Shown: piece by piece, positions 26,156-35,504 of the stretch
Numbering within the stretch: position 1 is the first letter of the stretch
Layout: every line of letters starts with the position of its first letter
Origin: an uncultured Cellvibrionales bacterium
GTDB taxonomy: Bacteria; Pseudomonadota; Gammaproteobacteria; Pseudomonadales; Dasaniaceae
Direction: 5' to 3'
Assembly: GCA_913019905.1 (NCBI GenBank)
Contig: CAJVZD010000017.1
Coordinates: 1 to 64,000 of the forward strand
Length of the DNA stretch: 64,000 nt
The notes under the pieces: generated by a model
What the model was told of the DNA's origin: nothing
What the model saw: the letters and a program-made list of their open reading frames with translations, nothing else
Database searches by the model: none
Translations under genes and position numbers: made by a program

Positions 26156-27568
26156 ATGCAGCGACGAAAATTTTTACGCAACTCATTGGCGGTCGGTATT
26201 TCTGCAGCGTTTGGGACGACCTTAAGTGGCTGCGGTCCGCCGAGTACAGAGCCGCAGTCGCCGGTTTCTTACAGAGCTGGCGAGCCGTTGCCCTGGATAA
26301 ACTGGGCTGGGAATCAGTCCTGCACACCGAGTTCAAGAGTGTCTCCACGTTCTGAAGACGAACTGATCAGCGCTCTGAAATCTGCCAAGTCGGTGGTTCG
26401 AGCGGTAGGCGCGGGTCATTCTTTTAGTGGCGTTGTCCCAACGAACGATACCTTGATTTCCACGGATTTACTCAGTGGCCTTGTTCGTCATGATCCGGAA
26501 AAAATGCAGGCGACTTTGCTAGCGGGAACTCGTATGCATGATATGGGGCCGATATTGCACGCCGTTGGCCAGGCAGTACCGAACATGCCCGATATGGATT
26601 ATCCCGCGATAGGAGGAGCCATTGCCAACTCAGTGCATGCGACGGGTAACAGCTTTGGGTCCATGAGTTCCTACGTCAGTGGGTTTAAGTTGGCAACCTT
26701 AGCGGGCGAATTACTGGAATGCACGGCAGAAAAAAACCCGGAATTCTTTCATGCGGGTAGGACGTCGATTGGTGCCTTGGGTATTATGTCGGAAATTACT
26801 CTGCAAAATCAGGCGTCGTTTAACCTCACTGAAGTCAACAAAGTAGAAAAGTTGGGTGATGTTTTAGATGATATCGAAGCGCGTTGCAAAGCCCACAGGC
26901 ACTTCGAGTTTTTTCCTATTCCCTACGCCTCAAATTGCCTGACCGTTGCTACTGATATAGCCCAGCCGGGTGATGTATCTGTGGGCGGCGATGATCCAAA
27001 AGCGGTGAATACATTGCGTACCGTCTTTGATGCAGTCTCATGGGTTCCTTTGGTCGGTGAGGAGCTGTACGACAAAATTCTTTCCACCGCCCTAGCGGGT
27101 GATGCAGAGACGATACGAACAGGATCGTCCTTTCAGGTGTTTCCGCATGTACGGGTTGTACGTTTCAGAGAGATGGAGTACACCGTACCTGCCGAATTTG
27201 GTCCCGCTTGTGTCCGGGAGATTATGAGCACCATTAAAGATAAGAATTTACCGATTACCTTTCCCCTGGAATATCGCTACGTCAAGGCAGATGACATCTG
27301 GCTGTCGATGTTTGAGGGACAGGATGGTTGTTCTATCTCCGTTCACCAATTTGGTGACCTGGATTACAAAACGCCGTTTGCGGAAATAGAACCTATTTTC
27401 TGGAAATATGCAGGGCGGCCGCACTGGGGAAAGATTCATACTTTGGACGCCAAACGGTTAGCGGCACTGTATCCGCGCCATTGGCAAGATTTTCATCGCG
27501 TGCGCAATGAGTTAGATCCACGTGGCAAATTGATGAATGACCATCTAAAGGAAATATTTGGGAGCTGA
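26156..27568 (+). CDS. Tat-exported FAD lactone-oxidase-like flavoprotein
   Basis: 470 residues of the sugar-1,4-lactone oxidase group (ALO / gulonolactone oxidase). The Tat signal RRKFLR at the start is followed by a lipobox-like LSGC at about 23-26. The FAD-binding domain shows RAVGAGHSFSG (about 82-92, His88 in the flavin-linking position) and GGAIANSVHATGNSFG; the C-terminal HWGK (423-426) is the ALO signature. Enzymes of this type oxidise sugar lactones or alditols. Here an exported version sits directly after a cytochrome c gene and before an exported PLP protein, so it probably works as a dehydrogenase passing electrons to the cytochrome. The substrate is unknown. Confidence 0.82.
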   Translation: MQRRKFLRNSLAVGISAAFGTTLSGCGPPSTEPQSPVSYRAGEPLPWINWAGNQSCTPSSRVSPRSEDELISALKSAKSVVRAVGAGHSFSGVVPTNDTLISTDLLSGLVRHDPEKMQATLLAGTRMHDMGPILHAVGQAVPNMPDMDYPAIGGAIANSVHATGNSFGSMSSYVSGFKLATLAGELLECTAEKNPEFFHAGRTSIGALGIMSEITLQNQASFNLTEVNKVEKLGDVLDDIEARCKAHRHFEFFPIPYASNCLTVATDIAQPGDVSVGGDDPKAVNTLRTVFDAVSWVPLVGEELYDKILSTALAGDAETIRTGSSFQVFPHVRVVRFREMEYTVPAEFGPACVREIMSTIKDKNLPITFPLEYRYVKADDIWLSMFEGQDGCSISVHQFGDLDYKTPFAEIEPIFWKYAGRPHWGKIHTLDAKRLAALYPRHWQDFHRVRNELDPRGKLMNDHLKEIFGS

Positions 27569-27570
27569 AC

Positions 27571-28917
27571 ATGGTAAAAAGACGAACGTTATTGTTAGGA
27601 GGGGCGGGACTTGTAGCCGCCGCTGTAATTGCTAAACCGGCAGATAAAGGCGGGCCCCATAATCCCTATTTTTCCCAGCTGAATAAGACCTTGCGCGCCA
27701 ACGGTATCGATACTCCGGTGTTAGTGATTGACCTGGATCGCTTGGATCGAAATATTGATAGAGTGACCGCCTCAGTTGGAGCGAGCCCCAAGAAGACATA
27801 CCGGGTGGTCGCCAAGTCTATCCCGAGTCCGGAATTAGTTTCTTACGTCGCGCGGCGTGCACAAACGCAATCATTGATGGTTTTCCATCGACCTTTTTTA
27901 CAATCGATGGCAACGCTAAATCCGCAGTCTGATATTCTGATGGGAAAGCCCATGCCAGTGGCGGCGGCCGAAAAATTCTACCATGAGCATTTCAATTCAG
28001 AGTTGACTCAGCCTAGCAACATTGAGATGGGAAAAATAGAGCCCGGCCAAATCGGGTCTGAGAAAAGTTCAGTATTTGACCCGGAAAAACAGCTGCAGTG
28101 GCTTATCGATACCCCTGTTAGGTTGACGCAGTACTTGCAGCTGGCTCGTTCCCTGGGTATTAAAATGCGCGTTAATTTGGAACTTGATGTTGGATTACAC
28201 CGCGGTGGATTCGAAGCTGGGCCTCAGTTAGAAGAAGCGCTCGCGATCATAGAAAAAAACCCCAAGTATCTGACGTATTCAGGATTTATGGGATACGACG
28301 CCCATTTAATGGGGATTCCAGATTTTATGGCGAAACGTGAGTTGCCGAAAGTTAAAGCGCGCTACGCGGCTTGTGTCGAGCAATTGAATCGTTCTTTCCC
28401 TAAGTTGCTTACCGGCAATCTCTGTTTTAACGGAGCAGGTAGTCCGACGTTTCGCCACTATGAAGGTGATGAAATGGTCAATGACTTGTCTGCCGGCTCT
28501 TGCCTGATGAAACCGACTCATTACGATCTTCCTATTCTCGAAGACTTTGAAGCGTCGGCATTTATAGCATCACCGGTACTAAAACGTTTAGCAGGTGCAC
28601 GAATACCTGCTATTGACTGGAGTGCTCCCTTGATTCGAGGTTGGGATAAAAACCAGGCACAGATGTATTTCTGCTACAGTGGAAATTGGCTGGCCCTCAA
28701 CGAATCACCGCCGGGGCTAGCGCCACATTTTGCCTATGTTAGTTCCAATCAGCAGGGGTATTCTGCGCCGGAATCGGTGGACATAGACGTCGACGATTTT
28801 ATCTTTCTTCGACCCACTCAATCGGAAGCGGTTCTGCTGCAATTTGGGAGCCTGATGGTCGTACGTGGCGACCAGATTATTGACCGTTGGCCGGTCATAC
28901 CCGCAGCACATAGCTAA
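27571..28917 (+). CDS. Tat-exported D-threonine-aldolase-like PLP protein (DSD1 family)
   Basis: 448 residues. An N-terminal twin-arginine-like signal (KRRTLLLGGAGLVAAAV) precedes an alanine-racemase-type barrel with DTPVLVIDLDRLDRN and the expected PLP lysine in YRVVAKSIP (K82), then the C-terminal beta domain of the D-threonine aldolase / D-serine dehydratase group. Fold-type III PLP enzymes are mostly cytoplasmic, so an export signal is notable. The gene begins 2 bases after the flavoprotein stop and has GGGAG upstream, so it belongs to the same operon. The substrate is not known; a D-beta-hydroxy amino acid is the family expectation. Confidence 0.8.
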   Translation: MVKRRTLLLGGAGLVAAAVIAKPADKGGPHNPYFSQLNKTLRANGIDTPVLVIDLDRLDRNIDRVTASVGASPKKTYRVVAKSIPSPELVSYVARRAQTQSLMVFHRPFLQSMATLNPQSDILMGKPMPVAAAEKFYHEHFNSELTQPSNIEMGKIEPGQIGSEKSSVFDPEKQLQWLIDTPVRLTQYLQLARSLGIKMRVNLELDVGLHRGGFEAGPQLEEALAIIEKNPKYLTYSGFMGYDAHLMGIPDFMAKRELPKVKARYAACVEQLNRSFPKLLTGNLCFNGAGSPTFRHYEGDEMVNDLSAGSCLMKPTHYDLPILEDFEASAFIASPVLKRLAGARIPAIDWSAPLIRGWDKNQAQMYFCYSGNWLALNESPPGLAPHFAYVSSNQQGYSAPESVDIDVDDFIFLRPTQSEAVLLQFGSLMVVRGDQIIDRWPVIPAAHS

Positions 28918-29449
28918 AATGACCTCCAGGAAATTTCGACAGTGGTGTGGTTAGTTTATTGGTAATCATTGCCAACTCTATCCCACCATGACTCCTCACA
29001 CAGTAGGATCCTCGATAAATGAACGTGGTGAAGTGGTCTCTCGTCATTTCGAGAATCAGCGCACATCATTTTTTCATCTGCTAGGCGCGATCCAGGTATG
29101 ACTAAAGCGTCAAAAGCGACCAAAGGTATGATATCAATGGCTTCATATCACTGCCCGCACGCGAATAGCTCGCGTCATTAAAGTGATGAAATATAAGTCC
29201 TGTGAAACTATGAATTATCGTTTATCCAAAGCTCTGGACCGAGTGGGCCTTGGCGCCTGGTCATTTTTTGCAATCCTGATAGCTTAAACTTTTCAGCCGA
29301 ATCGGGTTGATTCGTACACATAAGGCTCTATTATGAATGCGGGGCTGTGCGAAGAGTCGCTCGGTAAGTAGGGGGTGAGCGGAATTACAGGTAATTCCTG
29401 AAGAGTTCCCTATTAGAAAACCAATTCATTTTTGTGGGAGTCTAAAAGT
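28918..29449. other. intergenic, no gene seen
   Basis: About 530 bases without a supported gene. A TGATAT / ATATCA dyad lies near 29127-29148. The GGGAG just before 29450 is the ribosome site of the selenoprotein gene. Confidence 0.45.
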
Positions 29450-30220
29450 ATGAGCGGATTCACCTTGGCTATTCTGGGTTTTAGCCTTGCACTAGCAACA
29501 GCCGTTCGTTGGGCGATGTTGCTATTTTCGGTTTCCATTCCAAAAAACCGGTCTGTTTTTGTTGCATTGATGGTTTTGAGTGCCGGACTCGGTATTGCGG
29601 CACTGGCCTTGGGTACGGGAAGTTGGTTGGCAAATATAGCAGCCGGTCTTGCTATTTTCGCAGGTGCTTTTTTTCTCTTAACCGTGGCTATCGGTAAACA
29701 GACTGGCGGTTCAGGCCAATTTCAGGCGGGTTCGAGACTACCAACCTTTAGTGCACCCGATGAAAACGGAGAGCTGTTTGATATTAGTAGCCTTAGCGGA
29801 CAGCCCATATTATTGAAGTTTTTCCGAGGTCATTGGTGACCGTACTGCGTCGCCGAATTAAAGCGGTGGGAGGAGCTTCGGTCGGAGCTCGAGAAGTGGA
29901 ATGTGCAGCTAGTGACAGTTTGTACCGATAAACCTCAGCAGATAAAAGAACAAATGAGTAAACATGGCTGTAAAGCTATTATGCTCTCCGATCGAGAGTG
30001 CGAATTAATCGATAAGCTGGGTATTCGCAATCAGGGAATCCACAGTGGTATGCCCGGTGGAGCTAAGGCGCTTCCAATACCGACCACGGTTTTGATTGAC
30101 GCCACAGGTATTGTGAGATGGATAGATCAAGCAGAAAACTATCAACGACGTTCGGATCCTGATTTGGTCCTAGGTGCGTTACACGAACACTTAGGTAGTC
30201 CTGGTGCGGCTGTGGCCTAG
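29450..30220 (+). CDS. membrane-anchored peroxiredoxin-like selenoprotein (in-frame TGA = Sec)
   Basis: Read through one in-frame TGA (29837-29839), this is a 256-residue protein. Residues about 4-82 hold three membrane helices; from about 93 there is an AhpC/TSA peroxiredoxin-like domain. The TGA is codon 130, in FFRGHW-U-PYC, precisely where related proteins have the catalytic Cys of RGHWCPYC, with the partner Cys at 133. Downstream the frame stays open for 126 codons with conserved family features (VTVCTDKP, LPIPTTVLIDATGIVRWIDQA). A SECIS-like hairpin lies at 29852-29882. Start: ATG 29450 with GGGAG 9 bases upstream, preferred to GTG 29432. The redox centre would be a selenenylsulfide UxxC. 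An ordinary nonsense mutation is the alternative but would have to hit that exact codon. Confidence 0.82.
29852..29882 (+). promoter_or_regulatory. candidate bacterial SECIS hairpin
   Basis: Inside the coding region, 12 bases after the TGA: lower stem GCCG (29852-29855) with CGGT (29879-29882), a 5-base bulge, upper stem AAGC (29861-29864) with GCTT (29875-29878), and a 10-base loop (29865-29874) that opens with GGT. The loop GG is 25 bases past the TGA, within the usual distance for SelB-binding bacterial SECIS elements. Confidence 0.6.
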
Positions 30221-30275
30221 TATTGCATTTTGTGTTTCCACCGAACGACTTTGTTGTTACTGAATTTTCTAATGA

Positions 30276-30303
30276 CGGGAGGCCTATTGAGCTTCCCGTT
30301 TTT
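30276..30303 (+). terminator. intrinsic terminator after the selenoprotein gene
   Basis: CGGGAGGC (30276-30283) pairs with GCTTCCCG (30291-30298, one G-U) around a 7-base loop and is followed by five T at 30299-30303. It is a good Rho-independent terminator 56 bases after the stop, and it supports one transcript covering both halves of the interrupted frame. Confidence 0.85.
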
Positions 30304-31038
30304 CGTTTAAGGTTTATGAACTTTATTCCGTAATAAACTCGTGAAAGCAAGCTTCATCAGCAAGTTATCTTGGATGCCAATACTGTTTCTTATTCTTGAC
30401 AGTCAAAGTCTAACTTAAATCTCTTATCTATAGTTACGTCGCGGCGTTGACTCGCTTGTAAATTCTTCATAAACGGCTGAATGGCTCTTTTCTGGCGCAG
30501 GAATTCAAAGTCTTACGTCAGGTGATGGTGGTGGCCAAAAACCCATTGGAAAAGGTTGATCTTTGATGACTTACTGTTATAGTTAACTATAACACTATAA
30601 TTTCTTTGCCTGATAATCATCATGTTTTTTCGGTAGGAACAATGATCGAATCGTGGTTTTCAATGTCGCGTTATTGTCACGGTAGTGGCCAGGCAATGAT
30701 TCTTACGAGTCGGAAAGATAACGAACGCCTCCGTCGTATTAGCTAAATATTTTGTTTATTTAACGAATTATATGGCCATATATACCATATCAACTTTACG
30801 GAAATTCGAAGTTATTAATATATCTTTGAAATTCAACGACTTATGTAGTTGGCACGAATAGTGAAATAGGAAGGTATACATATAAAGCGTATGGATATTG
30901 ATGTGGTGGGTATAGAACGTATGGATATCGAGGTATAGGTATAGGCGATCTAGATGTGGAAGACAGGTATAAGATTATTTCTATCGCGCCACCTCTGCAA
31001 TCTTCTCCCTTACAAAAGCAAAGAACAGCGGAAGCACA
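30304..31038. other. long intergenic region with palindrome and a repeat
   Basis: About 735 bases without a supported gene. It holds the 20-bp palindrome at 30575-30594 with an overlapping promoter-like TATAAT, a possible 34-codon reading frame at 30642-30746 after TAGGAAC (unconfirmed), and a 30-base-period repeat of CGTATGGATAT at 30888 and 30918. Confidence 0.45.
30575..30594. promoter_or_regulatory. 20-bp perfect palindrome, candidate repressor operator
   Basis: TGTTATAGTTAACTATAACA is perfectly self-complementary. A TATAAT hexamer follows at 30596-30601 and TTACTG at 30571-30576 could be a -35 with a 19-base spacer, so the palindrome would sit between promoter elements. This is the look of a MarR- or TetR-type operator. 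The nearest downstream gene is the RND permease at 31039. Confidence 0.5.
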
Positions 31039-34000
31039 ATGATAAAAATACTGGCCGAACACAGAGTGGCAGCTAATTTGGCGATGGTAATGATGATACT
31101 GGCCGGCATTTGGGCGGTAAAATCGATTCCAAGCCAGTTAGATCCACCAATGAACTATCCGCTGGTTGTGGTATCGGTCGATTGGCGCGGAGCCAGTGCG
31201 GAAGACCTCGAGCAATTAGTTACACTGCCGATCGAACTGCAAATGAAAAACCTTCCCGGTCTCAACGAAGTGTCGTCCCGGACATCTATCGGTAATACAA
31301 GCATCAATGTGCGCTTCGATTTCGATGTGGACATGACTCAGGCGATGGATCAGGTCAAACAGCGAGTCGCTAGTATTCGCAATTTCCCCCTTGGTATCGA
31401 AACTCCTGCGATAAGTAGGCTACAGGACCTGGAGGAAGTAGCGGTATTTACCATAACCGGACCTGGGACTATCGATGAACTGATTCCGATTGTGAGAGCA
31501 ATGGAGCAGGATCTACTTGATCGAGGCATTGAGCGTATTAGCTTTGATGGTCTTCCAGTTCAGGAGATTGCCTTGACGGTTGGTGGAAAACAACTCCATG
31601 AGCTAGGTCTAACGCTGGACGAAATAGCAGAACAAATTGCGCAAGTTAGCCAGAATGTTCCCGCCGGCTCGATTGGGCGTGGGCAGGGTACACACCAGCT
31701 CCGCAGTCTGGACCAGGAGCGCGATGTCAACGGTTTCAAACAGCTTATTATTGAAACCGGTGACCAGTTGGTTCGGTTCGACAGTATTGGCAAGGTTCAA
31801 CGCAGGCCTCAGGATGGGCAGCCTAGCGTCGAGCGTTATGGTCAGCCTGCGATAGCGATGTCGTTGTTCAGGGCGACTAGTAGCGATGCTCTTCGCGCGG
31901 AAGAGATTTCTCAGAAATGGCTGGCGGACCTCCAGCCGACCTTGCCTCCCGGTGTTGAAGTGACATTAGTGATGGACGTTTGGGACCTGCTGGGCGCGCA
32001 ATTGAAGCTCATTGTTAGCAATGGTCTGTCGGGATTGGTACTAGTCATTGGGATTTTGTTTTTGTTCCTAAGCGGCAGAGTCGGTTGGTGGGTGACTATT
32101 GGTATCCCCGTTAGCTTTTTGCTTGGCCTGGCACTTTTCCACGGATTATTTGGGCACGGTATAAGCATCATTGCTCTACTCGCCTTCATTATGGCCATTG
32201 GCATTGTGGTCGATGACGCGATCGTAGTCGGAGAAGACGTCGTAACCCATTTTGAGGAAGGTATGACACCAGCTCAAGCGGCTGTAGCGGGTGCGCAGCG
32301 TATGTGGGTCCCAGTGATGACCTCCTCGCTGACCACCATGGCGGCTTTTATTCCGTTGCTGCTGATTGGTGGTGTAATGGGCGATATGATTCTTGTGCTA
32401 CCGACGGCTTTACTCTGCGTTATCGTGGCGTCCCTTGTCGAATGCTTTTTGGTATTGCCCGGTCATCTGCGTAACGCTTTGGAAAAGGCCAAGACCGATA
32501 ACGCGCAAAGTTTCCGGCACCGCTTTGACCGCCGCTTTACTAAATTTCGAGATGAACGATTTATGCCGTTAGTGAGCAAAGTGTTGACCTATCCCGGAAC
32601 AACATTTTCCACGGCAATTGGAACGATGATGTGCACCATCGCTATAGTGGGCTCAGGTTATGTAGCATTGGATATGAAAATGGGGTTTAGCTTTGAGTCT
32701 ATCGAAGCAAATGTGGAGTTTAGTTCTGCAGCCACGCAAACGCAGAGAGAAGCGTTCCTCAAGCACGTGGAGGATGCGCTCAGCACAACTAATATAGAGA
32801 CTAACAGTATTAATCTAACGGGATGGTTGGTAAACAAAAATTTGGCAGAAATTAATAGTGAGCGCAAAACAGGAATACAGTTTGCCTCCGTTCAGGGACA
32901 ATATGTGTTTGAAGAAGATCGGTCTCTTTCGCCAAAGAAATTTGTTGAATCCTGGCGTGAAAAAATCGAGATACCTGCCTACGTTGAACAATTTATTTTG
33001 GATGTGACAGGAGGCAGTGGCAATGGGCGGCCCGACATAACTTTTGTTCTTAGTGGCGAAAACATTGATTCTTTAAAAGGCGCTGCAGAAGAATTGGCTG
33101 CCGTTCTCGCCTCGCATTCTGGTGTGAGCAATGTACTCGATGACCTCCCTTATGGAAAAGAGCAGCTCATTTTCAGTTTAACCTCGACGGGACGTTCGCT
33201 GGGTATTACTTCGCAATCTCTTGGGCGTCAATTACGAGCGGCCTACAGTGGAAGGCGCGTACAAATATTCAATGAGAATGACGTTGAGCTTGAGGTGGTT
33301 GTGGTGCTTCCCGATAGCGAACGCGACAATTTGGCCAAATTGCAACAATTGCCGGTGCAAACTCCCGCTGGAAATTTTGTTGCTCTCGCCAATATCGCGA
33401 CTCTCTATAACCGTCGTGGTATCGACACGATTCGCCATCGCGATTCCAAACAGTCTATTTCAGTGAGTGCTACGGTTGACTCCGAAATCAACAACGCCAT
33501 GGCAATTACTAACGATATTAAAGTCAATAGCCTGCAGGCGATATTAGACAAGTACGATGTGCAGTTTGGTCTGGGTGGGCGGTCAGAGCAGGACCGTTTA
33601 ATGCTCGAAACGATGTCTGTTGGTGCAATGCTCACCTTGATATTTATCTATTTAATTCTCGCTTGGGTTTTTGCCAGTTATCTGTGGCCTCTGGCAATTA
33701 TGATGGCGATACCTTTTGGGCTGGTGGGCGCTGTCTTTGGGCATTTGGTCATGGGGATGGATATTGGTCCGATGTCTATGCTGGCATTTTTCTCACTGAC
33801 AGGAATTGTGGTCAACGATTCCATTGTCCTGATGAGCTTTTTAAAGCGCGATCTGGAAGCGGGGAAAACGCTAGTAGACGCCTTGACTCGATCAGTTCGC
33901 TCAAGATTTAGGGCCGTACTTTTGACATCTATAACCACCGTTGCTGGATTAACACCGTTGTTGTTTGAAGGTTCCTCGCTGGCAATGTACACGAAACCTA

Positions 34001-34158
34001 TCGCTGTAACTATCTGTTTTGGTTTGTCTTTTGCGACTTTGTTGGTGCTACTAGTTATTCCGGCATTGATTGTGTTGTTGGAAAACGCCAAATCGAAATT
34101 GTCATTCACTCCCGGTTATCGATCAGCCGGTTCCACAACCAATAGGCTTACCTCATGA
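31039..34158 (+). CDS. RND-family efflux permease (AcrB superfamily)
   Basis: 1039 residues with twelve membrane helices in the usual 1 + 5 / 1 + 5 layout and two large periplasmic loops. The opening (AEHRVAANLAMVMMILAG) and PGLNEVSSRTSIGNTSINVRFDFDVD belong to the RND porter fold. TM4 keeps the proton-relay Asp pair in IGIVVDDAIVVGEDV. The adaptor gene overlaps its stop by 4 bases (ATGA), an order (permease first) opposite to the commonest one. No outer-membrane channel or regulator is adjacent, so it probably uses a TolC-type protein encoded elsewhere. The substrate is unknown. Confidence 0.9.
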   Translation: MIKILAEHRVAANLAMVMMILAGIWAVKSIPSQLDPPMNYPLVVVSVDWRGASAEDLEQLVTLPIELQMKNLPGLNEVSSRTSIGNTSINVRFDFDVDMTQAMDQVKQRVASIRNFPLGIETPAISRLQDLEEVAVFTITGPGTIDELIPIVRAMEQDLLDRGIERISFDGLPVQEIALTVGGKQLHELGLTLDEIAEQIAQVSQNVPAGSIGRGQGTHQLRSLDQERDVNGFKQLIIETGDQLVRFDSIGKVQRRPQDGQPSVERYGQPAIAMSLFRATSSDALRAEEISQKWLADLQPTLPPGVEVTLVMDVWDLLGAQLKLIVSNGLSGLVLVIGILFLFLSGRVGWWVTIGIPVSFLLGLALFHGLFGHGISIIALLAFIMAIGIVVDDAIVVGEDVVTHFEEGMTPAQAAVAGAQRMWVPVMTSSLTTMAAFIPLLLIGGVMGDMILVLPTALLCVIVASLVECFLVLPGHLRNALEKAKTDNAQSFRHRFDRRFTKFRDERFMPLVSKVLTYPGTTFSTAIGTMMCTIAIVGSGYVALDMKMGFSFESIEANVEFSSAATQTQREAFLKHVEDALSTTNIETNSINLTGWLVNKNLAEINSERKTGIQFASVQGQYVFEEDRSLSPKKFVESWREKIEIPAYVEQFILDVTGGSGNGRPDITFVLSGENIDSLKGAAEELAAVLASHSGVSNVLDDLPYGKEQLIFSLTSTGRSLGITSQSLGRQLRAAYSGRRVQIFNENDVELEVVVVLPDSERDNLAKLQQLPVQTPAGNFVALANIATLYNRRGIDTIRHRDSKQSISVSATVDSEINNAMAITNDIKVNSLQAILDKYDVQFGLGGRSEQDRLMLETMSVGAMLTLIFIYLILAWVFASYLWPLAIMMAIPFGLVGAVFGHLVMGMDIGPMSMLAFFSLTGIVVNDSIVLMSFLKRDLEAGKTLVDALTRSVRSRFRAVLLTSITTVAGLTPLLFEGSSLAMYTKPIAVTICFGLSFATLLVLLVIPALIVLLENAKSKLSFTPGYRSAGSTTNRLTS

Positions 34159-35477
34159 ACATGCTCGAGACAAGGTTATCCACGTTGCCAACGGACAAGC
34201 AATCACTATTGCGGGCGCGCAGCATAATATCAAGTGTTAGTGTTCTGTTTGTAGCGTCAATAATGAGTGTTCTGATTTACGCTAGTGCACCACACCCAGA
34301 ATCGCTGGAAAGTCAGGAGCGAGTCTGGCCAGTATCCATCGCGGCTGTTAAGCCAGCGAGTATTTCTCCGATGTTTAGCGTTTATGGAAAAGTCGAATCG
34401 AGAAATGTTGCGATTATGCAATCTGACACGATGGAGATCATCCGTAAAGTGAACGTTCGGGAGGGCCAAACGGTAAAAGAAGGGGATGTTTTAGTAGAGC
34501 TAAATAATCGAGAGCTTAGCTTGCGGGTGCGTGAAAGTGAAGCTGATTTGGCACAGCATCAGGCTAGCTTAAAATCAATCGAAGTGGATTTTAAGCTTAT
34601 GCAAGAAACCGAAGCACATTTCAGTTCGGTATTTAAGTTGTCTCAGAAAAAACTCCATCGCTATCAGGAGCTACACGAGAAGCGGATGATCTCGCAGGGT
34701 GTGCTCGATGAGGCCGTTTTGCAGGCCAGCGAACGGACTATCGAATACCAGAATCATAAGCGTCAAATGGCTGATTTTCCCAGTAGATTGTTGGAACAAC
34801 AAGCAAGAGTAAGGCAGGCAGTAGCGCGCCTTGAGCAGGCCACCCTTAATTTGGAAAGAGCGTTAGTAAGAGCGCCATTCGATGGGCCTATTCTTAACGT
34901 AATGGCATCTTCAGGTAGTCATGCGGTGCCCGGTGAGCCTCTTCTCACAATGGCACAATCGTCTGGATTTGAAATTAGGGCACCAGTACCTAACGAATAT
35001 GTCGATCGTTTTCGTAAGTACCTTGATAGAGATCAGTCAGTGCGGGGCTTTATTGCTAATAACGAGAACAGAACTCACTTGAAGCTAACTAGACTTTCAA
35101 ACAGTGTAAAAACTGGACAAAGTGGGCTGGATGCGTTTTTCAGTATCGATGCTAACAGTCAACGTAATCTCCCTGAAATTGGGCGAGTGGTAGACGTTAC
35201 GATCGTGATGCCGGTAGAGGAGGGAGTGATTAGTTTGCCGATACAATCTCTATATGAAAATAACCGTATTTATGAAGTAGTAGACGACAGGCTTAAAGGT
35301 ATTGCTGTTGAGCGCATCGGAGAGTTTCAAACCGACGACGGAGAGTACCGGGTATTAGTCCGTTGGAACGATTTAACCGTCGGCCAAAATATAATAACCA
35401 CTCAGCTTCCGAAAGCTATTTCGGGATTGCTCGTTTCCAGTGTGGCTGCTACTGGGTCGAAAGCTGAAGTTCTCTAG
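34155..35477 (+). CDS. RND efflux periplasmic adaptor (HlyD/MFP family)
   Basis: 440 residues with one N-terminal membrane anchor (about 25-46). The lipoyl half-motif around VNVREGQTVKEGDVLVELNN is followed by a coiled-coil hairpin (about 110-225) and the returning lipoyl half ALVRAPFDGPILNVMASSGSHAVPGEPLL. It bridges the permease at 31039 to an outer-membrane channel. Translation is coupled to the permease through a 4-base overlap. No lipobox is seen, so the anchor is the membrane helix. Confidence 0.88.
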   Translation: MNMLETRLSTLPTDKQSLLRARSIISSVSVLFVASIMSVLIYASAPHPESLESQERVWPVSIAAVKPASISPMFSVYGKVESRNVAIMQSDTMEIIRKVNVREGQTVKEGDVLVELNNRELSLRVRESEADLAQHQASLKSIEVDFKLMQETEAHFSSVFKLSQKKLHRYQELHEKRMISQGVLDEAVLQASERTIEYQNHKRQMADFPSRLLEQQARVRQAVARLEQATLNLERALVRAPFDGPILNVMASSGSHAVPGEPLLTMAQSSGFEIRAPVPNEYVDRFRKYLDRDQSVRGFIANNENRTHLKLTRLSNSVKTGQSGLDAFFSIDANSQRNLPEIGRVVDVTIVMPVEEGVISLPIQSLYENNRIYEVVDDRLKGIAVERIGEFQTDDGEYRVLVRWNDLTVGQNIITTQLPKAISGLLVSSVAATGSKAEVL

Positions 35478-35504
35478 GGATGAAACTCCGGTCTTATATA
35501 CTCG

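Noticed and set aside
29432..30220. Two separate small genes split at 29839, or a pseudogene
   Set aside because: The break is one TGA at the exact catalytic-cysteine codon, the frame continues without shift, and a SECIS-like hairpin and one terminator fit a single selenoprotein gene better.
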